64,000 bases of DNA from Bacteroidales bacterium UBA3653. Its GTDB lineage: Bacteria; Bacteroidota; Bacteroidia; Bacteroidales; Paludibacteraceae. The stretch covers positions 288,464 to 352,463 of the forward strand of contig DFKE01000012.1 of the NCBI GenBank assembly GCA_002373505.1, in the 5' to 3' direction. Under the pieces are notes generated by a model, which did no database searches, had not been told where the DNA came from, and saw only the letters and a program-made list of their open reading frames with translations. Positions within the stretch are counted from its first letter, which is position 1, and every line of letters starts with the position of its first letter. The position numbers and the translations under genes are program-made. Positions 43,007 to 51,390 of the stretch are shown here, piece by piece.

Positions 43007-44426
43007 GATACTGCCTCTCTTGGCTCTTGTCTTTTGTCTCTCCGCTTGCGGAGGTGACGAAGGCAAGGAGCCGGTTCCCGTTTCTTCCGTGCCGGCTTTC
43101 CCCGGGGCGGAAGGCGGCGGTATGTATGCCTCCGGAGGTAGAGAGGGAGTGGTGATACATGTCACAACTCTGGATGACGCGCGGGATAAGACAACCGGAC
43201 AGCCTTCTGTCGGTACACTCCGGAAGGCGCTCCAGATGGATGGAACGCGTACCGTCGTCTTCGATGTGGCGGGAACGATCAACCTCACCAGCCAGCTGGA
43301 GATAACGGGAGGAAACCTCACGGTCGCAGGACAGACGGCGCCGGGAGACGGTATTTGTATTGCCGGATACCCGGTCGTGGTGAAAGCAAGCAACGTGATC
43401 TTGCGGTTCTTGCGTTTCCGTATGGGGGATCAGAACAAGGTGGAGGGAGATGCGCTCACCATATGCGAGCATAGGAATATCATCGTGGACCACTGTTCTT
43501 TCTCGTGGAGCACCGATGAGTGTGTCAGCGTGTACGGAAACACGGATTTTACGCTCCAGTACTGCTTCATCACCGAGAGCCTGAAAGCCTCTGTGCATGC
43601 CAAAGGAGCGCACGGATACGGAGGTATATGGGGAGGAACGAACGCTTCGTTCCATCATAACCTGCTCGCGCACCATCAGAGCCGTAACCCACGTTTCGAC
43701 CACGATTACGTCAATGCCAAATGTGTCGGACCGATTGATTATGTCAATAATGTGGTCTATAACTGGGAGAGCAATTCCGCTTATGGCGGCGAAGGAAGCA
43801 ACAACGGTGCCGGGGGACGGCATATCAATTTTGTGGCTAACTACTACAAACCGGGACCTTCTACCAAATCCGGCGTGAAAACACGTCTGCTCAATCCTAC
43901 TACCAAATGCGGTAATTGTACGGATAAATGTGGCGGATCGGTTGAACCCGGTAAGTTCTACCTCGCTGACAATGTGATGGCGGGATCTTCTGAAGTAACT
44001 GCGGACAACTGGAAGGGCGTTAATCCGGACGAGTCGACCAAGAAAGACCTCTGCAAAGCTTCTGCCCGTTGGACGGAGGGGCTGACGGCCCTGGCGGCGG
44101 AGCAAACGGCGGAGCAGGCTTACGAAACCGTTCTCGCTAAAGCCGGATGCTCGCTCCATAGAGACGCGCTCGATACGCGTATAGCTAACGAGGTGCGTAA
44201 CGGAGGAGGCAAACTCATCAACTCGCCGGACGAAGCAGGGGGATATCCCGTGCTGGACGCCGGAACACCGGTTACGGACACGGACAGGGACGGAATGCCC
44301 GACGAATGGGAGGAAGCAAACGGACTGGATAAGAACGCTTCTTCGGATGGCAAATTATACACCCTGGACAAAAAATATACCAATTTGGAGATATATCTTA
44401 ATAGTTTGGTACAGGATTTGTTCTAA
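42987..44426 (+). CDS. Pectate-lyase-like secreted lipoprotein (PL1 type)
   Basis: This 479-residue protein starts at ATG 42987 (MTTSISKILPLLALVFCLSA followed by CGG, a good lipoprotein signal); a longer frame from 42921 lacks a plausible signal. The domain resembles PL1 pectate lyases of Bacteroidetes: FPGAEGGGMYASGGREGVVI at the start, GTLRKALQMDGTRTVVFDVA, a right-handed beta-helix with NIIVDHCSFSWSTDECVSVY, and HHNLLAHHQSRNPRF. A C-terminal TDTDRDGMPDEWEEANGL segment is calcium-binding-like. It would cut pectate outside the cell. Confidence 0.87.
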   Translation: MTTSISKILPLLALVFCLSACGGDEGKEPVPVSSVPAFPGAEGGGMYASGGREGVVIHVTTLDDARDKTTGQPSVGTLRKALQMDGTRTVVFDVAGTINLTSQLEITGGNLTVAGQTAPGDGICIAGYPVVVKASNVILRFLRFRMGDQNKVEGDALTICEHRNIIVDHCSFSWSTDECVSVYGNTDFTLQYCFITESLKASVHAKGAHGYGGIWGGTNASFHHNLLAHHQSRNPRFDHDYVNAKCVGPIDYVNNVVYNWESNSAYGGEGSNNGAGGRHINFVANYYKPGPSTKSGVKTRLLNPTTKCGNCTDKCGGSVEPGKFYLADNVMAGSSEVTADNWKGVNPDESTKKDLCKASARWTEGLTALAAEQTAEQAYETVLAKAGCSLHRDALDTRIANEVRNGGGKLINSPDEAGGYPVLDAGTPVTDTDRDGMPDEWEEANGLDKNASSDGKLYTLDKKYTNLEIYLNSLVQDLF

Positions 44427-44458
44427 TCCTTTGTAATCAATCCATAAAAGAAACGAAT

Positions 44459-45997
44459 ATGAAAAAAAGTCTTTTATCTTTGAGCGCAGCGGTCTTTGCT
44501 CTTTTGTCTATGAGCCTAACGGCTTCCGCGCAAACCAAGTATTCCCATTATTATAAGGATCTGCCTTGTGCAGTGGAAGAAGTTAAGGAAGTGATCATCC
44601 CTGATTACACCGTTTCTATCGTGGATTTTGGTGGAGTAGGGGATGGTGTCACTGACAACACCGAGGCATTCGCCAAGGCGCTCCAGCACCTTAAGAAACA
44701 GGGCGGAGGACACCTCAATGTGCCTGATGGCAAGTGGCTTACCGGACCGATCAAACTGGTCAGCAATCTGGATCTCCACCTTGCGGACAATGCCGTTATT
44801 CTGGGTTCGACCAACAAGGAACTCTATATCCAGAAATCCGACTCCCTCCGCGACGGTTCCAAGAAATGCCATGCCCTCATCTACGGTTCCAAACTGGAGA
44901 ATGTTTCCATCACCGGACGCGGCACAATCGACGGACAGGGTATCTACTGGCGCCCGATCAAGCAAAAGAAAGTCGTTGCGCCGGATGTCATTGCTGCCGA
45001 TGGCGATGTATGGGAGGAAGTGCTCGCTATGGGAGGTGTCACACGGCCGGACGGTAACAGCAAGAAATGGCTCGTCTGGTACCCGTTCAACCTCAATAAG
45101 GATCTCAATATCCCTAATATAGCCAAGGACCCGATCATTCAGGAGAAGATGCGTCCGCACTTGGTCAATATTACCGACTCCAAGAATGTACTCGTGGAGA
45201 ATGTGCACCTGCTCAACTCTCCTAAGTTCCATTTCGTGCCTACGCGCGTGCAGAACCTTATTATTGACGGTGTCCATATCCGTTGCCCGCACTGGGCGCA
45301 GAACGGTGATGCCATGGACCCCGGTAACATCCAGGTGGCGCTGATCGTCAACTGCAATATCTCTTGCGGCGATGACGGTATCTGTATGAAAGGCGGCGTG
45401 GGACAGAAAGGCGTGGACGCAGGTCCGCAACGCGATTTCCTGATCACCAACGATACCGTCTATCGTGCGCATGGTGGATTTGTTATCGGTTCCGAGTTCT
45501 CCGGCGGTATGCAGCGTCTGGTGGTCAAAGACTGCCGTTTCGAGGGTACCGACATCGGCTGCCGCTTCAAATCAGCTCCCGGACGTGGCGGTTGGTGCGA
45601 GGATATCTATTGCTATAATATCATCATGAAGGATATCCGCGAATCCGCTTTCCTCATCTCCTCAGGTTATGCCGACAAGGGGGCTGGAGTCTCCGCTACC
45701 GACTCGGATAACAAGGAAGCTTTCTTCCCCGACTGGTCCAACATGACCTTCCGCAATATCACCTGCATCGGTTCCAAACAAGCGGTGGATATCCAGGGAC
45801 TCAAAGGAAAACCTGTCCATAACATCCTCTTCGACCAGGTTACTATCATCGGCAATAAGGGAGGTATCAAGATGGAGTATGCAGAGGATATCAAGTTTAC
45901 CAACTGCCAGATCAACCCCAAACCCATGCCGATTACGGACTACAAAAAGATTAAAAATGTACTCTATAACGGCAAAGATCCCGACGCAGCGGAGTAA
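44459..45997 (+). CDS. GH28-family polygalacturonase
   Basis: This 512-residue secreted right-handed beta-helix hydrolase acts on galacturonan. The GH28 catalytic residues appear in order: NGDAMDPGN (NxD), CGDDGICMK (DD), AHGGFVIGSE (in place of GHG) and RFKSAPGRGG (RxK). The signal peptide MKKSLLSLSAAVFALLSMSL is partly encoded by a G-family word (TCTTTGAGCGCAGCGGTCTT). It is the last gene of the SusC-SusD-lyase operon, with gaps of 21-32 nt. Confidence 0.92.
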   Translation: MKKSLLSLSAAVFALLSMSLTASAQTKYSHYYKDLPCAVEEVKEVIIPDYTVSIVDFGGVGDGVTDNTEAFAKALQHLKKQGGGHLNVPDGKWLTGPIKLVSNLDLHLADNAVILGSTNKELYIQKSDSLRDGSKKCHALIYGSKLENVSITGRGTIDGQGIYWRPIKQKKVVAPDVIAADGDVWEEVLAMGGVTRPDGNSKKWLVWYPFNLNKDLNIPNIAKDPIIQEKMRPHLVNITDSKNVLVENVHLLNSPKFHFVPTRVQNLIIDGVHIRCPHWAQNGDAMDPGNIQVALIVNCNISCGDDGICMKGGVGQKGVDAGPQRDFLITNDTVYRAHGGFVIGSEFSGGMQRLVVKDCRFEGTDIGCRFKSAPGRGGWCEDIYCYNIIMKDIRESAFLISSGYADKGAGVSATDSDNKEAFFPDWSNMTFRNITCIGSKQAVDIQGLKGKPVHNILFDQVTIIGNKGGIKMEYAEDIKFTNCQINPKPMPITDYKKIKNVLYNGKDPDAAE

Positions 45998-46032
45998 AAA
46001 ACAAAATTTCTACATTTTTCGGCAATATGTAC

Positions 46033-46063
46033 TTGCGTATTTGCCGAAAATGTAGTATCTTTG
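46033..46063 (+). promoter_or_regulatory. Promoter of the 235-aa secreted protein, inside an inverted repeat
   Basis: -33 TTG (46033-46035, in TTGCGTAT) and -7 TATCTTTG (46056-46063) are 20 nt apart. The arms TTTTCGGCAA (about 46016-46026) and TTGCCGAAAA (46041-46050) surround the -33, so a dimeric regulator could sit there. The leader carries the G-family word GAGCCCATAGGGCGGTCTTT (46100-46119). Confidence 0.75.
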
Positions 46064-46182
46064 CACTCGAAATTGAAAAGTCAATTTAGCAAATGGCTTT
46101 GAGCCCATAGGGCGGTCTTTTGTCTTTCGGCTTTTGACTAAAATAAACGACTAATATTATTAACTTTTAAAACTCAACAAAC

Positions 46183-46890
46183 ATGAAGAAAATTTTCCTC
46201 TTCGCAGCTGCTGCTATCGCAGCTCTCACAATCAATGCTGAGGTTTACGACCTCTCCACGATGAATTTTGTTCAGACTGACCTGACAGTTACCGGTGGTG
46301 AAATCTCTGACAATGCCGCAAAAACGTATTTTGAGGTAAAGAATACAGCTGGTGAGACGGTTGAAATGACAGTTGCTCAGCTCCCGAACATCAAGTTCTC
46401 TTACAAAAACTCTGCTGTTAAAACGGCTTTCAAAGTTTACTACAACGCAGAAGGCAAGGAAGGTAACGGTAAAATCCAGATGGATGGTAACCAGCGTGAC
46501 ATCACTATCTCGAACGTAAAAGCTGGTGATAAGATTATTCTTTGGATTAACTCAAAAGGTGACACCGGTGCTCAATTCGTAGATGGTGATAAAGGTACTG
46601 CTTTCACTGGATGCGTTGCTGTGGATCCTACTGCTGCTGGTATTGGCACTGCTCTTCCCGGAAAAGCTAATGAGACCGATATGTACGCTATCGAACTGCA
46701 AGCTATTGCATCGACTGTTGTTATCCGTGAGACTGTAGGTGGATACGTGCTTCACAAAATCCAAGTTGGTGCTACTCAAGCTATCGACAACATCGAGGCT
46801 GGCGAGAAAACCGTTAAGTTCTTCGAGAACGGTCAACTCATCATCCTCAAGAACGGCGTTCGTTACAACGCTCTTGGTGCAAAGCTTTGA
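46183..46890 (+). CDS. Small secreted protein with YNALG-type C-terminal tail
   Basis: This 235-residue protein has the signal peptide MKKIFLFAAAAIAALTINAE and one beta-sandwich-like domain (KTYFEVKNTAGETVEMTVAQ; NQRDITISNVKAGDKIILWI). The C-terminal tail VKFFENGQLIILKNGVRYNA then LGAKL is shared in type with the proteins at 56.5 and 61.6 kb. It probably rides the type IX secretion pathway, though the tail is not the canonical Por tail. Function unknown. It has its own promoter and a strong terminator, so it is monocistronic. Confidence 0.75.
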   Translation: MKKIFLFAAAAIAALTINAEVYDLSTMNFVQTDLTVTGGEISDNAAKTYFEVKNTAGETVEMTVAQLPNIKFSYKNSAVKTAFKVYYNAEGKEGNGKIQMDGNQRDITISNVKAGDKIILWINSKGDTGAQFVDGDKGTAFTGCVAVDPTAAGIGTALPGKANETDMYAIELQAIASTVVIRETVGGYVLHKIQVGATQAIDNIEAGEKTVKFFENGQLIILKNGVRYNALGAKL

Positions 46891-46959
46891 TTTACACCAA
46901 CGGCTCTCTAAAGCTTGGTGCAAAACTCTAATCCAAGCATCAGCCAAGATTGGCTGATT

Positions 46960-47000
46960 ACAATAAATGCAGACTCTTCCGAGCCTGCATTTATTGTTTT
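46960..47000 (+). terminator. Terminator after the 235-aa protein
   Basis: A 14-bp stem ACAATAAATGCAG.. / ..CTGCATTTATTGT with a 9-11 nt loop is followed by TTTT. An additional small hairpin ATCAGCCA/TTGGCTGAT lies at 46939-46958. Confidence 0.9.
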
Positions 47001-47046
47001 ACCTTATTGCGCTAGACGATACCTAGACGATATGTATAGTGTCTAA

Positions 47047-48645
47047 CTACTGTTGAACTATCTTTAGTGCGGCGTTTATACCATCCAATGCACTACTGGT
47101 GATTCCTCCGGCATAGCCGGCTCCTTCGCCGCAAGGGTATAAACCCGGCGTGTTGATGGATTGCAGAGTCTCCGGATCGCGGAGGATACGCACCGGGCTG
47201 CTGCTCCGGCTCTCTACGCCTACGATAACCGCCTCATTCGTCAGAAAGCCGGGGTATTTCTTGTCAAAATCCCTAAACCCCTGTTGCAGCCTCTTGCCTA
47301 TGCCTGCGGGCAGCCACTGGTCCAGACGACTGGGCACAATACCCGGCAGATAACTGCATTTCGGCAGATCCTTGCTTGCTCTCCCCTCCACAAAATCCTT
47401 CATCCGCTGCGCCGGTGCCGCTGATGGCTGATGGCTGATGGCTGACTGCTCGTATGCCAGCCGCTCAAGGGCTTCTTGATATGCCAGCCCTTTGAGAGGG
47501 TCATTTCCTGCAATGTCTTCCGGATTGATCTGAACAACCATGCCGCTGTTGGCATAAGGGCTGTTGCGGTGGCTCGCACTCATGCCGTTCACTACGCACA
47601 TCCCTTCCGCACTTCCTGCAGGAACGATATGTCCGCCGGGGCACATGCAGAAGGAATACACTCCCCGTCCTTCCACCTGCGTCACCAGACTATAACTCGC
47701 GTTTCCTACATATTGAATAAGTTTGTCATCTTTGAGCGAAGCGGTCTTTTGTCTTTGAGCGAAGCGGTCTTTCTTCTCGTCCAGATGGTACATCAGCCGG
47801 TTGATCAGCTCCTGCGGATGTTCGATCCGTACGCCCATTGCAAAACCCTTGGTCTCCATTGCCACACCTTCTGCCGCTAACATCCGGTAGGTGTCATGCG
47901 CCGAATGCCCGATCGCAAGGATAATTGGAGTCTGGAAATGGCTTTTGTCTTTGAGCGTAGCGGTCTTTCGACTTTCGACTTCTTTGAGGCTTGTCACGCA
48001 AGTCTCAAAGTGTATCTCTCCGCCGTGCTCGATGATACATTCCCGCATCCGTTTGATGATGCCCGGTAACTTGTCGCTTCCTATATGCGCGTGAGCCTCA
48101 TAGAGCACCGTGTCAGGAGCTCCGAAATAATGGAATATCTCCATCACATGCTGCATGTTACCTCTTTTCTTGGAACGGGAGAATAACTTTCCGTCGCTGA
48201 ATGTACCTGCGCCGCCTTCGCCGAAGCAGTAGTTGGACTCGGGATTCAACCCCTCGTTCCTGTTCAGCAGAGCTATATCCTTCTTCCTCTCGCTTACTTC
48301 CTTTCCCCGTTCGTAGATGATGGGCTTGATCCCGTGCTCCAGTAGCGTCAGCGCAGCAAACAACCCCGCCGGACCGGCACCGATGATGATCACCTGCCGC
48401 TCCGCTTTGTGTACATCCTTATACACCGGCGGTGTATAGAGTGGGAAACGGTCACCATCCGGGGAATTGTGAATTGTTAATTGTGAATTGTGAATTGGTA
48501 TGGGTTTTCCTTCCTCATCCGCCAATACAGTAAGATGCACCTTCAGCTCTCGCTGACGTGCATCTACACTTCGTTTGACCACCCGCCATTTTTGTGCGGC
48601 TTCGTACGCCTCTTTCGGGCTCAATATAAACTGCCTTGTATTCAT
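47047..48645 (-). CDS. FAD-dependent dehydrogenase (NAD(P)/FAD protein, C-terminal redox type)
   Basis: This 532-residue flavoprotein of the large uncharacterised FAD-dependent dehydrogenase family has an N-terminal ferredoxin-like segment, the dinucleotide fold VIIIGAGPAGLFAALTLLEH, the family motif NYCFGEGGAGTFSDGKL, and a C-terminal FAD motif GLYPCGEGAGYAGGITSSAL. Four insertions are translated from intergenic-type word repeats: IHNSQLTIHNSP (about residue 50), ESRKTATLKDK (about 222), DRFAQRQKTASLKD (about 293) and QSAISHQPSAAP (about 398). All keep the frame. Substrate is unknown. It lies downstream of recA on the same strand. Confidence 0.9.
   Translation of the reverse strand: MNTRQFILSPKEAYEAAQKWRVVKRSVDARQRELKVHLTVLADEEGKPIPIHNSQLTIHNSPDGDRFPLYTPPVYKDVHKAERQVIIIGAGPAGLFAALTLLEHGIKPIIYERGKEVSERKKDIALLNRNEGLNPESNYCFGEGGAGTFSDGKLFSRSKKRGNMQHVMEIFHYFGAPDTVLYEAHAHIGSDKLPGIIKRMRECIIEHGGEIHFETCVTSLKEVESRKTATLKDKSHFQTPIILAIGHSAHDTYRMLAAEGVAMETKGFAMGVRIEHPQELINRLMYHLDEKKDRFAQRQKTASLKDDKLIQYVGNASYSLVTQVEGRGVYSFCMCPGGHIVPAGSAEGMCVVNGMSASHRNSPYANSGMVVQINPEDIAGNDPLKGLAYQEALERLAYEQSAISHQPSAAPAQRMKDFVEGRASKDLPKCSYLPGIVPSRLDQWLPAGIGKRLQQGFRDFDKKYPGFLTNEAVIVGVESRSSSPVRILRDPETLQSINTPGLYPCGEGAGYAGGITSSALDGINAALKIVQQ
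47420..47446. repeat. In-frame GCTGATGGCTGATGG word in the FAD dehydrogenase
   Basis: Three tandem CTGATGG units, the same word found between the rplY-pth operon genes, are translated on minus as SAISHQPSA. Confidence 0.85.
47728..47772. repeat. In-frame tandem GAGCGAAGCGGTCTTT words in the FAD dehydrogenase
   Basis: Two consecutive copies of TCTTTGAGCGAAGCGGTCTT lie on +, translated on minus as KDRFAQRQKTASLKD. Confidence 0.9.
47946..47982. repeat. In-frame GAGCGTAGCGGTCTTTCGACTT word in the FAD dehydrogenase
   Basis: One copy of TCTTTGAGCGTAGCGGTCTT, followed by a CGACTTTCGACTT doublet, is translated as ESRKTATLKDK. Confidence 0.85.
48463..48497. repeat. In-frame GTGAATTG words in the FAD dehydrogenase
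   Basis: Four GTGAATTGT-type units lie on +, translated on minus as IHNSQLTIHNSP between two conserved N-terminal segments. Confidence 0.85.
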
Positions 48646-48667
48646 AGTAAAGTATATGGGGCTTTAT

Positions 48668-48718
48668 TCTGTCAGCGTAGCGGTCTATACTCTATCAGCC
48701 CGCAGGGCGGTCTTTTTA
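48668..48718. repeat. G-family words between recA and the FAD dehydrogenase
   Basis: CTGTCAGCGTAGCGGTCTAT and CTATCAGCCCGCAGGGCGGT follow the recA gene on its 3' side. Each word has a small variable palindrome before GGTC. Confidence 0.75.
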
Positions 48719-49756
48719 CTTACTGATCTTATCCAGGATAGCCTCTAATCCTTTCTCTTTGACTGCCTCGTTGATCTTGGCTTCTATCTCGTCGCATAAG
48801 TCGGGATTCTCGGCGAGGACGTTCTTCACATTGTCGCGGCCTTGACCCAGTTTGGTGTCGCCGTAACTGAAGAACGAACCGCTCTTCTTGATGACCTCGG
48901 CGGCTACGGCGAAATCGAGGATCTCGCCGATCTTGGATATTCCTTCGTTGAACATCAGGTCGAACTCGGCTTTCTTGAAAGGAGGTGCCACTTTGTTCTT
49001 CACTACTTTCACGCGTACCTGGTTGCCTTTGATCTGGTCGCCGTCTTTGATCTGACCCGTCTTGCGGATATCCAGACGTACCGAGGCGTAGAACTTCAGG
49101 GCGTTACCGCCGGTGGTCGTCTCCGGGTTACCGAACATCACACCTATTTTTTCACGCAGCTGGTTGATGAAGATCACGGTGGTGCCGGTCTTGTTGACAG
49201 AGGCGGTCATCTTACGCAGCGCCTGAGACATCAGTCGTGCCTGCAGACCCACTTTGTTATCCCCCATATCACCGGCAATCTCTGCTTTCGGCGTCAGAGC
49301 CGCCACAGAGTCAATGACAATCAGATCCACTGCGGCTGAACGGATCAGCTCGTCGGCGATGTCGAGACCCTGCTCGCCGCTATCCGGCTGGGCGATAAGC
49401 AACTCGCTGATGTCAACGCCTAATTTCTCGGCATAGAAGCGGTCGAAAGCATGCTCCGCGTCAATGATAGCGGCAATACCTCCGGCTTTCTGTACTTCTG
49501 CCATCGCATGGATAGCCAGAGTGGTCTTACCGGACGACTCCGGACCGTAGATCTCAATGATACGTCCTTTCGGGTAACCCCCTACGCCCAAAGCGTAGTT
49601 CAGACCCAAACTGCCGGTCGGAATAACGGGTACGTTCTCTATCTGCTCGTCGCCAAGCTTCATAATGGCGCCTTTGCCAAACTCTTTGTCGATCTTTGCC
49701 ATCGCTGCCTGCAATGCTTTCAGTTTCTCAGTCGATGGGCCTTGTTTCTCTGCCAT
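48716..49756 (-). CDS. recA: Recombinase RecA
   Basis: RecA forms ATP-dependent filaments on ssDNA for homologous recombination and SOS induction. The 346-residue protein has Walker [12 protein letters not shown], the [20 protein letters not shown] region with loop L1, [20 protein letters not shown] (loop L2), and a C-terminal domain ending [10 protein letters not shown]. It has its own promoter; a LexA-type operator was not recognised. Confidence 0.98.
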   Translation of the reverse strand: MAEKQGPSTEKLKALQAAMAKIDKEFGKGAIMKLGDEQIENVPVIPTGSLGLNYALGVGGYPKGRIIEIYGPESSGKTTLAIHAMAEVQKAGGIAAIIDAEHAFDRFYAEKLGVDISELLIAQPDSGEQGLDIADELIRSAAVDLIVIDSVAALTPKAEIAGDMGDNKVGLQARLMSQALRKMTASVNKTGTTVIFINQLREKIGVMFGNPETTTGGNALKFYASVRLDIRKTGQIKDGDQIKGNQVRVKVVKNKVAPPFKKAEFDLMFNEGISKIGEILDFAVAAEVIKKSGSFFSYGDTKLGQGRDNVKNVLAENPDLCDEIEAKINEAVKEKGLEAILDKISK

Positions 49757-49803
49757 AAAACTATTTACAATTTAATCATTTACCATTTATTCATTTAGCG
49801 CTG

Positions 49804-49834
49804 CAAAATTAGTAAAAAAAAATGACATACGCAA
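49804..49834 (-). promoter_or_regulatory. recA promoter
   Basis: On minus, -33 TTG (49832-49834, in TTGCGTATGTC) and -7 TAATTTTG (49804-49811) are 20 nt apart. The leader contains ATTTACCATTT-type words at 49761-49797. An inverted pair ATGATATACACTTGCGTATG overlaps the -33 region. Confidence 0.8.
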
Positions 49835-49841
49835 GTGTATA

Positions 49842-50477
49842 TCATTTTTTTTCATAATATCTGCAATATTCTTTGATTCCGCATTCTTCGCACCGGGGCT
49901 TGCGGGCTTGGCATACATACCGTCCGTGCAGTAACAGCCAGTGGTGAGCTTTGGGAATGACTTCTTCCGGGATATATCTGACGAGCTGCTTCTCGGTCTG
50001 CAACGGGTTCTTGCTGCGGGTAGTCAGACCGATCCGTTCGCTCACGCGGAATATATGTGTATCTACGGCCATGGTCGGCTGGTTCCATATCACGGCGCAT
50101 ACCACGTTTGCTGTCTTTCTTCCTACTCCTTGCAGGGTCTGCAGATCTTCTATATTGTCCGGCACTTGACCTCCGTACACTTCTGTCAACCGCTTGGCCG
50201 TTTCTACCAGATGCTCTGCTTTGCTTCGCGGGTAACTGACCGATTTGACGTATTCAAATACTTCGTCGCTACTTGCTTTTGCCATCGCTTCCGGTGTAGG
50301 GTAGGCTGCAAACAATGCCGGCGTCACCATATTAACGCGTTTGTCTGTGCATTGCGCAGAGAGCATTACGGCTACCAGCAGTTCGTACGGGTTGGAATAG
50401 ACCAGCTCGCTCTCCGCTACCGGCATATTCGCCTCAAACCAAGCTAATATATGTTCAAACCTCGCTTTGGTTTGCAT
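49842..50477 (-). CDS. nth: Endonuclease III (DNA glycosylase/AP lyase)
   Basis: Base-excision repair enzyme removing oxidised pyrimidines. The 211-residue protein has the helix-hairpin-helix LQGVGRKTANVVC with its catalytic lysine, the catalytic aspartate in MAVDTHIFRVSERIG, and the [4Fe-4S] cysteines spaced C-x6-C-x2-C-x5-C near the C-terminus (CQARKPRCEECGIKEYC). Its start overlaps the end of the DUF4924-like gene by 23 nt, so it is translationally coupled. Confidence 0.96.
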   Translation of the reverse strand: MQTKARFEHILAWFEANMPVAESELVYSNPYELLVAVMLSAQCTDKRVNMVTPALFAAYPTPEAMAKASSDEVFEYVKSVSYPRSKAEHLVETAKRLTEVYGGQVPDNIEDLQTLQGVGRKTANVVCAVIWNQPTMAVDTHIFRVSERIGLTTRSKNPLQTEKQLVRYIPEEVIPKAHHWLLLHGRYVCQARKPRCEECGIKEYCRYYEKK

Positions 50478-50916
50478 AATAGGTGCGGCTTAGAAATTGT
50501 AATACTTGCGTGGCTTGTTGTTGGACTGATGCCGTCTCCGGAGAGATCTCTTTTTTCTGCAATCGCAGAAGCATGATTTGATAAAGCAGAACCAGACAGG
50601 CTTCTATATCGCTCATTGTGGGACGGTCGGTCTTGGCTTTGAGCAGGTTCAGTTGTGGTGTAAGCCGAATGATAGCGGCGCGATACATCGCATCTTCGTT
50701 GAGTAAATCGGCATGCAGATTCTCTAACTCATCCAAAGCATTTTGTGCCAATTGCAGATGCCCGCCTTCCAGGATTCCTTCGCGGTGCATCATCTCGTTC
50801 AGTTCGCTCAACTCTTTTGTCGCTCCTGCCTGCTCGGGGAATGCACGCAGATAATCCTCCATCTGCCATAGCCAGAGGATATACTCGGCGATATTTTCTT
50901 TTTTAGATTTCAGCAT
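50455..50916 (-). CDS. DUF4924-family-like protein
   Basis: This 153-residue all-helical cytoplasmic protein starts MLKSKKENIAEYILWLWQME, the start I associate with the Bacteroidota-specific DUF4924 family. Function is unknown. It overlaps nth by 23 nt and follows the S4-domain gene after a TTTCAGCATTCAG word repeat. Conservation of this neighbourhood in Bacteroides supports a housekeeping role, but that is from memory. Confidence 0.75.
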   Translation of the reverse strand: MLKSKKENIAEYILWLWQMEDYLRAFPEQAGATKELSELNEMMHREGILEGGHLQLAQNALDELENLHADLLNEDAMYRAAIIRLTPQLNLLKAKTDRPTMSDIEACLVLLYQIMLLRLQKKEISPETASVQQQATQVLQFLSRTYYANQSEV

Positions 50917-50983
50917 TCAGCATTCAGCATTCAGATTTTTAATTATTCAATGTCTGACGGCTGATAGCTGACGGCTGACAGCT
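50909..50983. repeat. CATTCAG and CTGACGGCTGATAG word repeats
   Basis: Three tandem CAGCATT words upstream of the DUF4924-like gene run into GACGGCTGATAGCTGACGGC. The latter is translated as the C-terminal tail of the S4 protein. Confidence 0.8.
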
Positions 50984-51350
50984 CATCAAAGAAGGTCTCT
51001 ATCTCCCGCCGGTCTTTTTTGGTCGGTCGTCCTGTACCGCGATCGCGGCCGCTTTGTCCGGCCAGACGAGCTAACTCGAGCAGTTCCAACTGTTCGGGAG
51101 AAGTGCAATCCCGCATATATTCCGGCACCAACTTGGCTCCCAGCCTGTTCTCGGTCAGTTGCAGCACCTTGTAGGTATAAGTGATCGGACCTTTGCGCAC
51201 GGAGAACGTGTCGCCCACCTTGAAAGTACGGCTCGGCTTGAGCTGCACGCCGTTCATGGTAATCCGCCCGTTCTTGCACGCATCCGCAGCGATACTCCGG
51301 GTCTTATAGATCCGCATCGCCCATAGATATTTATCTACTCGTACTTCCAT
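50943..51350 (-). CDS. hslR: S4-domain RNA-binding protein (Hsp15/HslR-like)
   Basis: HslR binds stalled 50S subunits carrying nascent chains and recycles them. The 135-residue protein has a single S4 domain at the N-terminus (MEVRVDKYLWAMRIYKTRSI, then NGRITMNGVQLKPSRTFKVG), followed by a basic tail (GRDRGTGRPTKKDRREIETF). The last residues AVSYQPSDIE are encoded by a CTGATAGCTGACGG word repeat and so are an acquired C-terminus. It lies in the tRNA-Gln / rplY / pth operon as in Bacteroides. Confidence 0.85.
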   Translation of the reverse strand: MEVRVDKYLWAMRIYKTRSIAADACKNGRITMNGVQLKPSRTFKVGDTFSVRKGPITYTYKVLQLTENRLGAKLVPEYMRDCTSPEQLELLELARLAGQSGRDRGTGRPTKKDRREIETFFDELSAVSYQPSDIE

Positions 51351-51355
51351 TGTTT

Positions 51356-51390
51356 TTCAGGCTTTCAGTATTCAGCTATCAGCATTCAGA
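51356..51390. repeat. TTTCAGTATTCAGCTATCAGCATTCAG words
   Basis: Four CAG-ended words separate the S4 gene from the four-helix-bundle gene. They also encode the last residues (NADS) of the latter. Confidence 0.75.
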
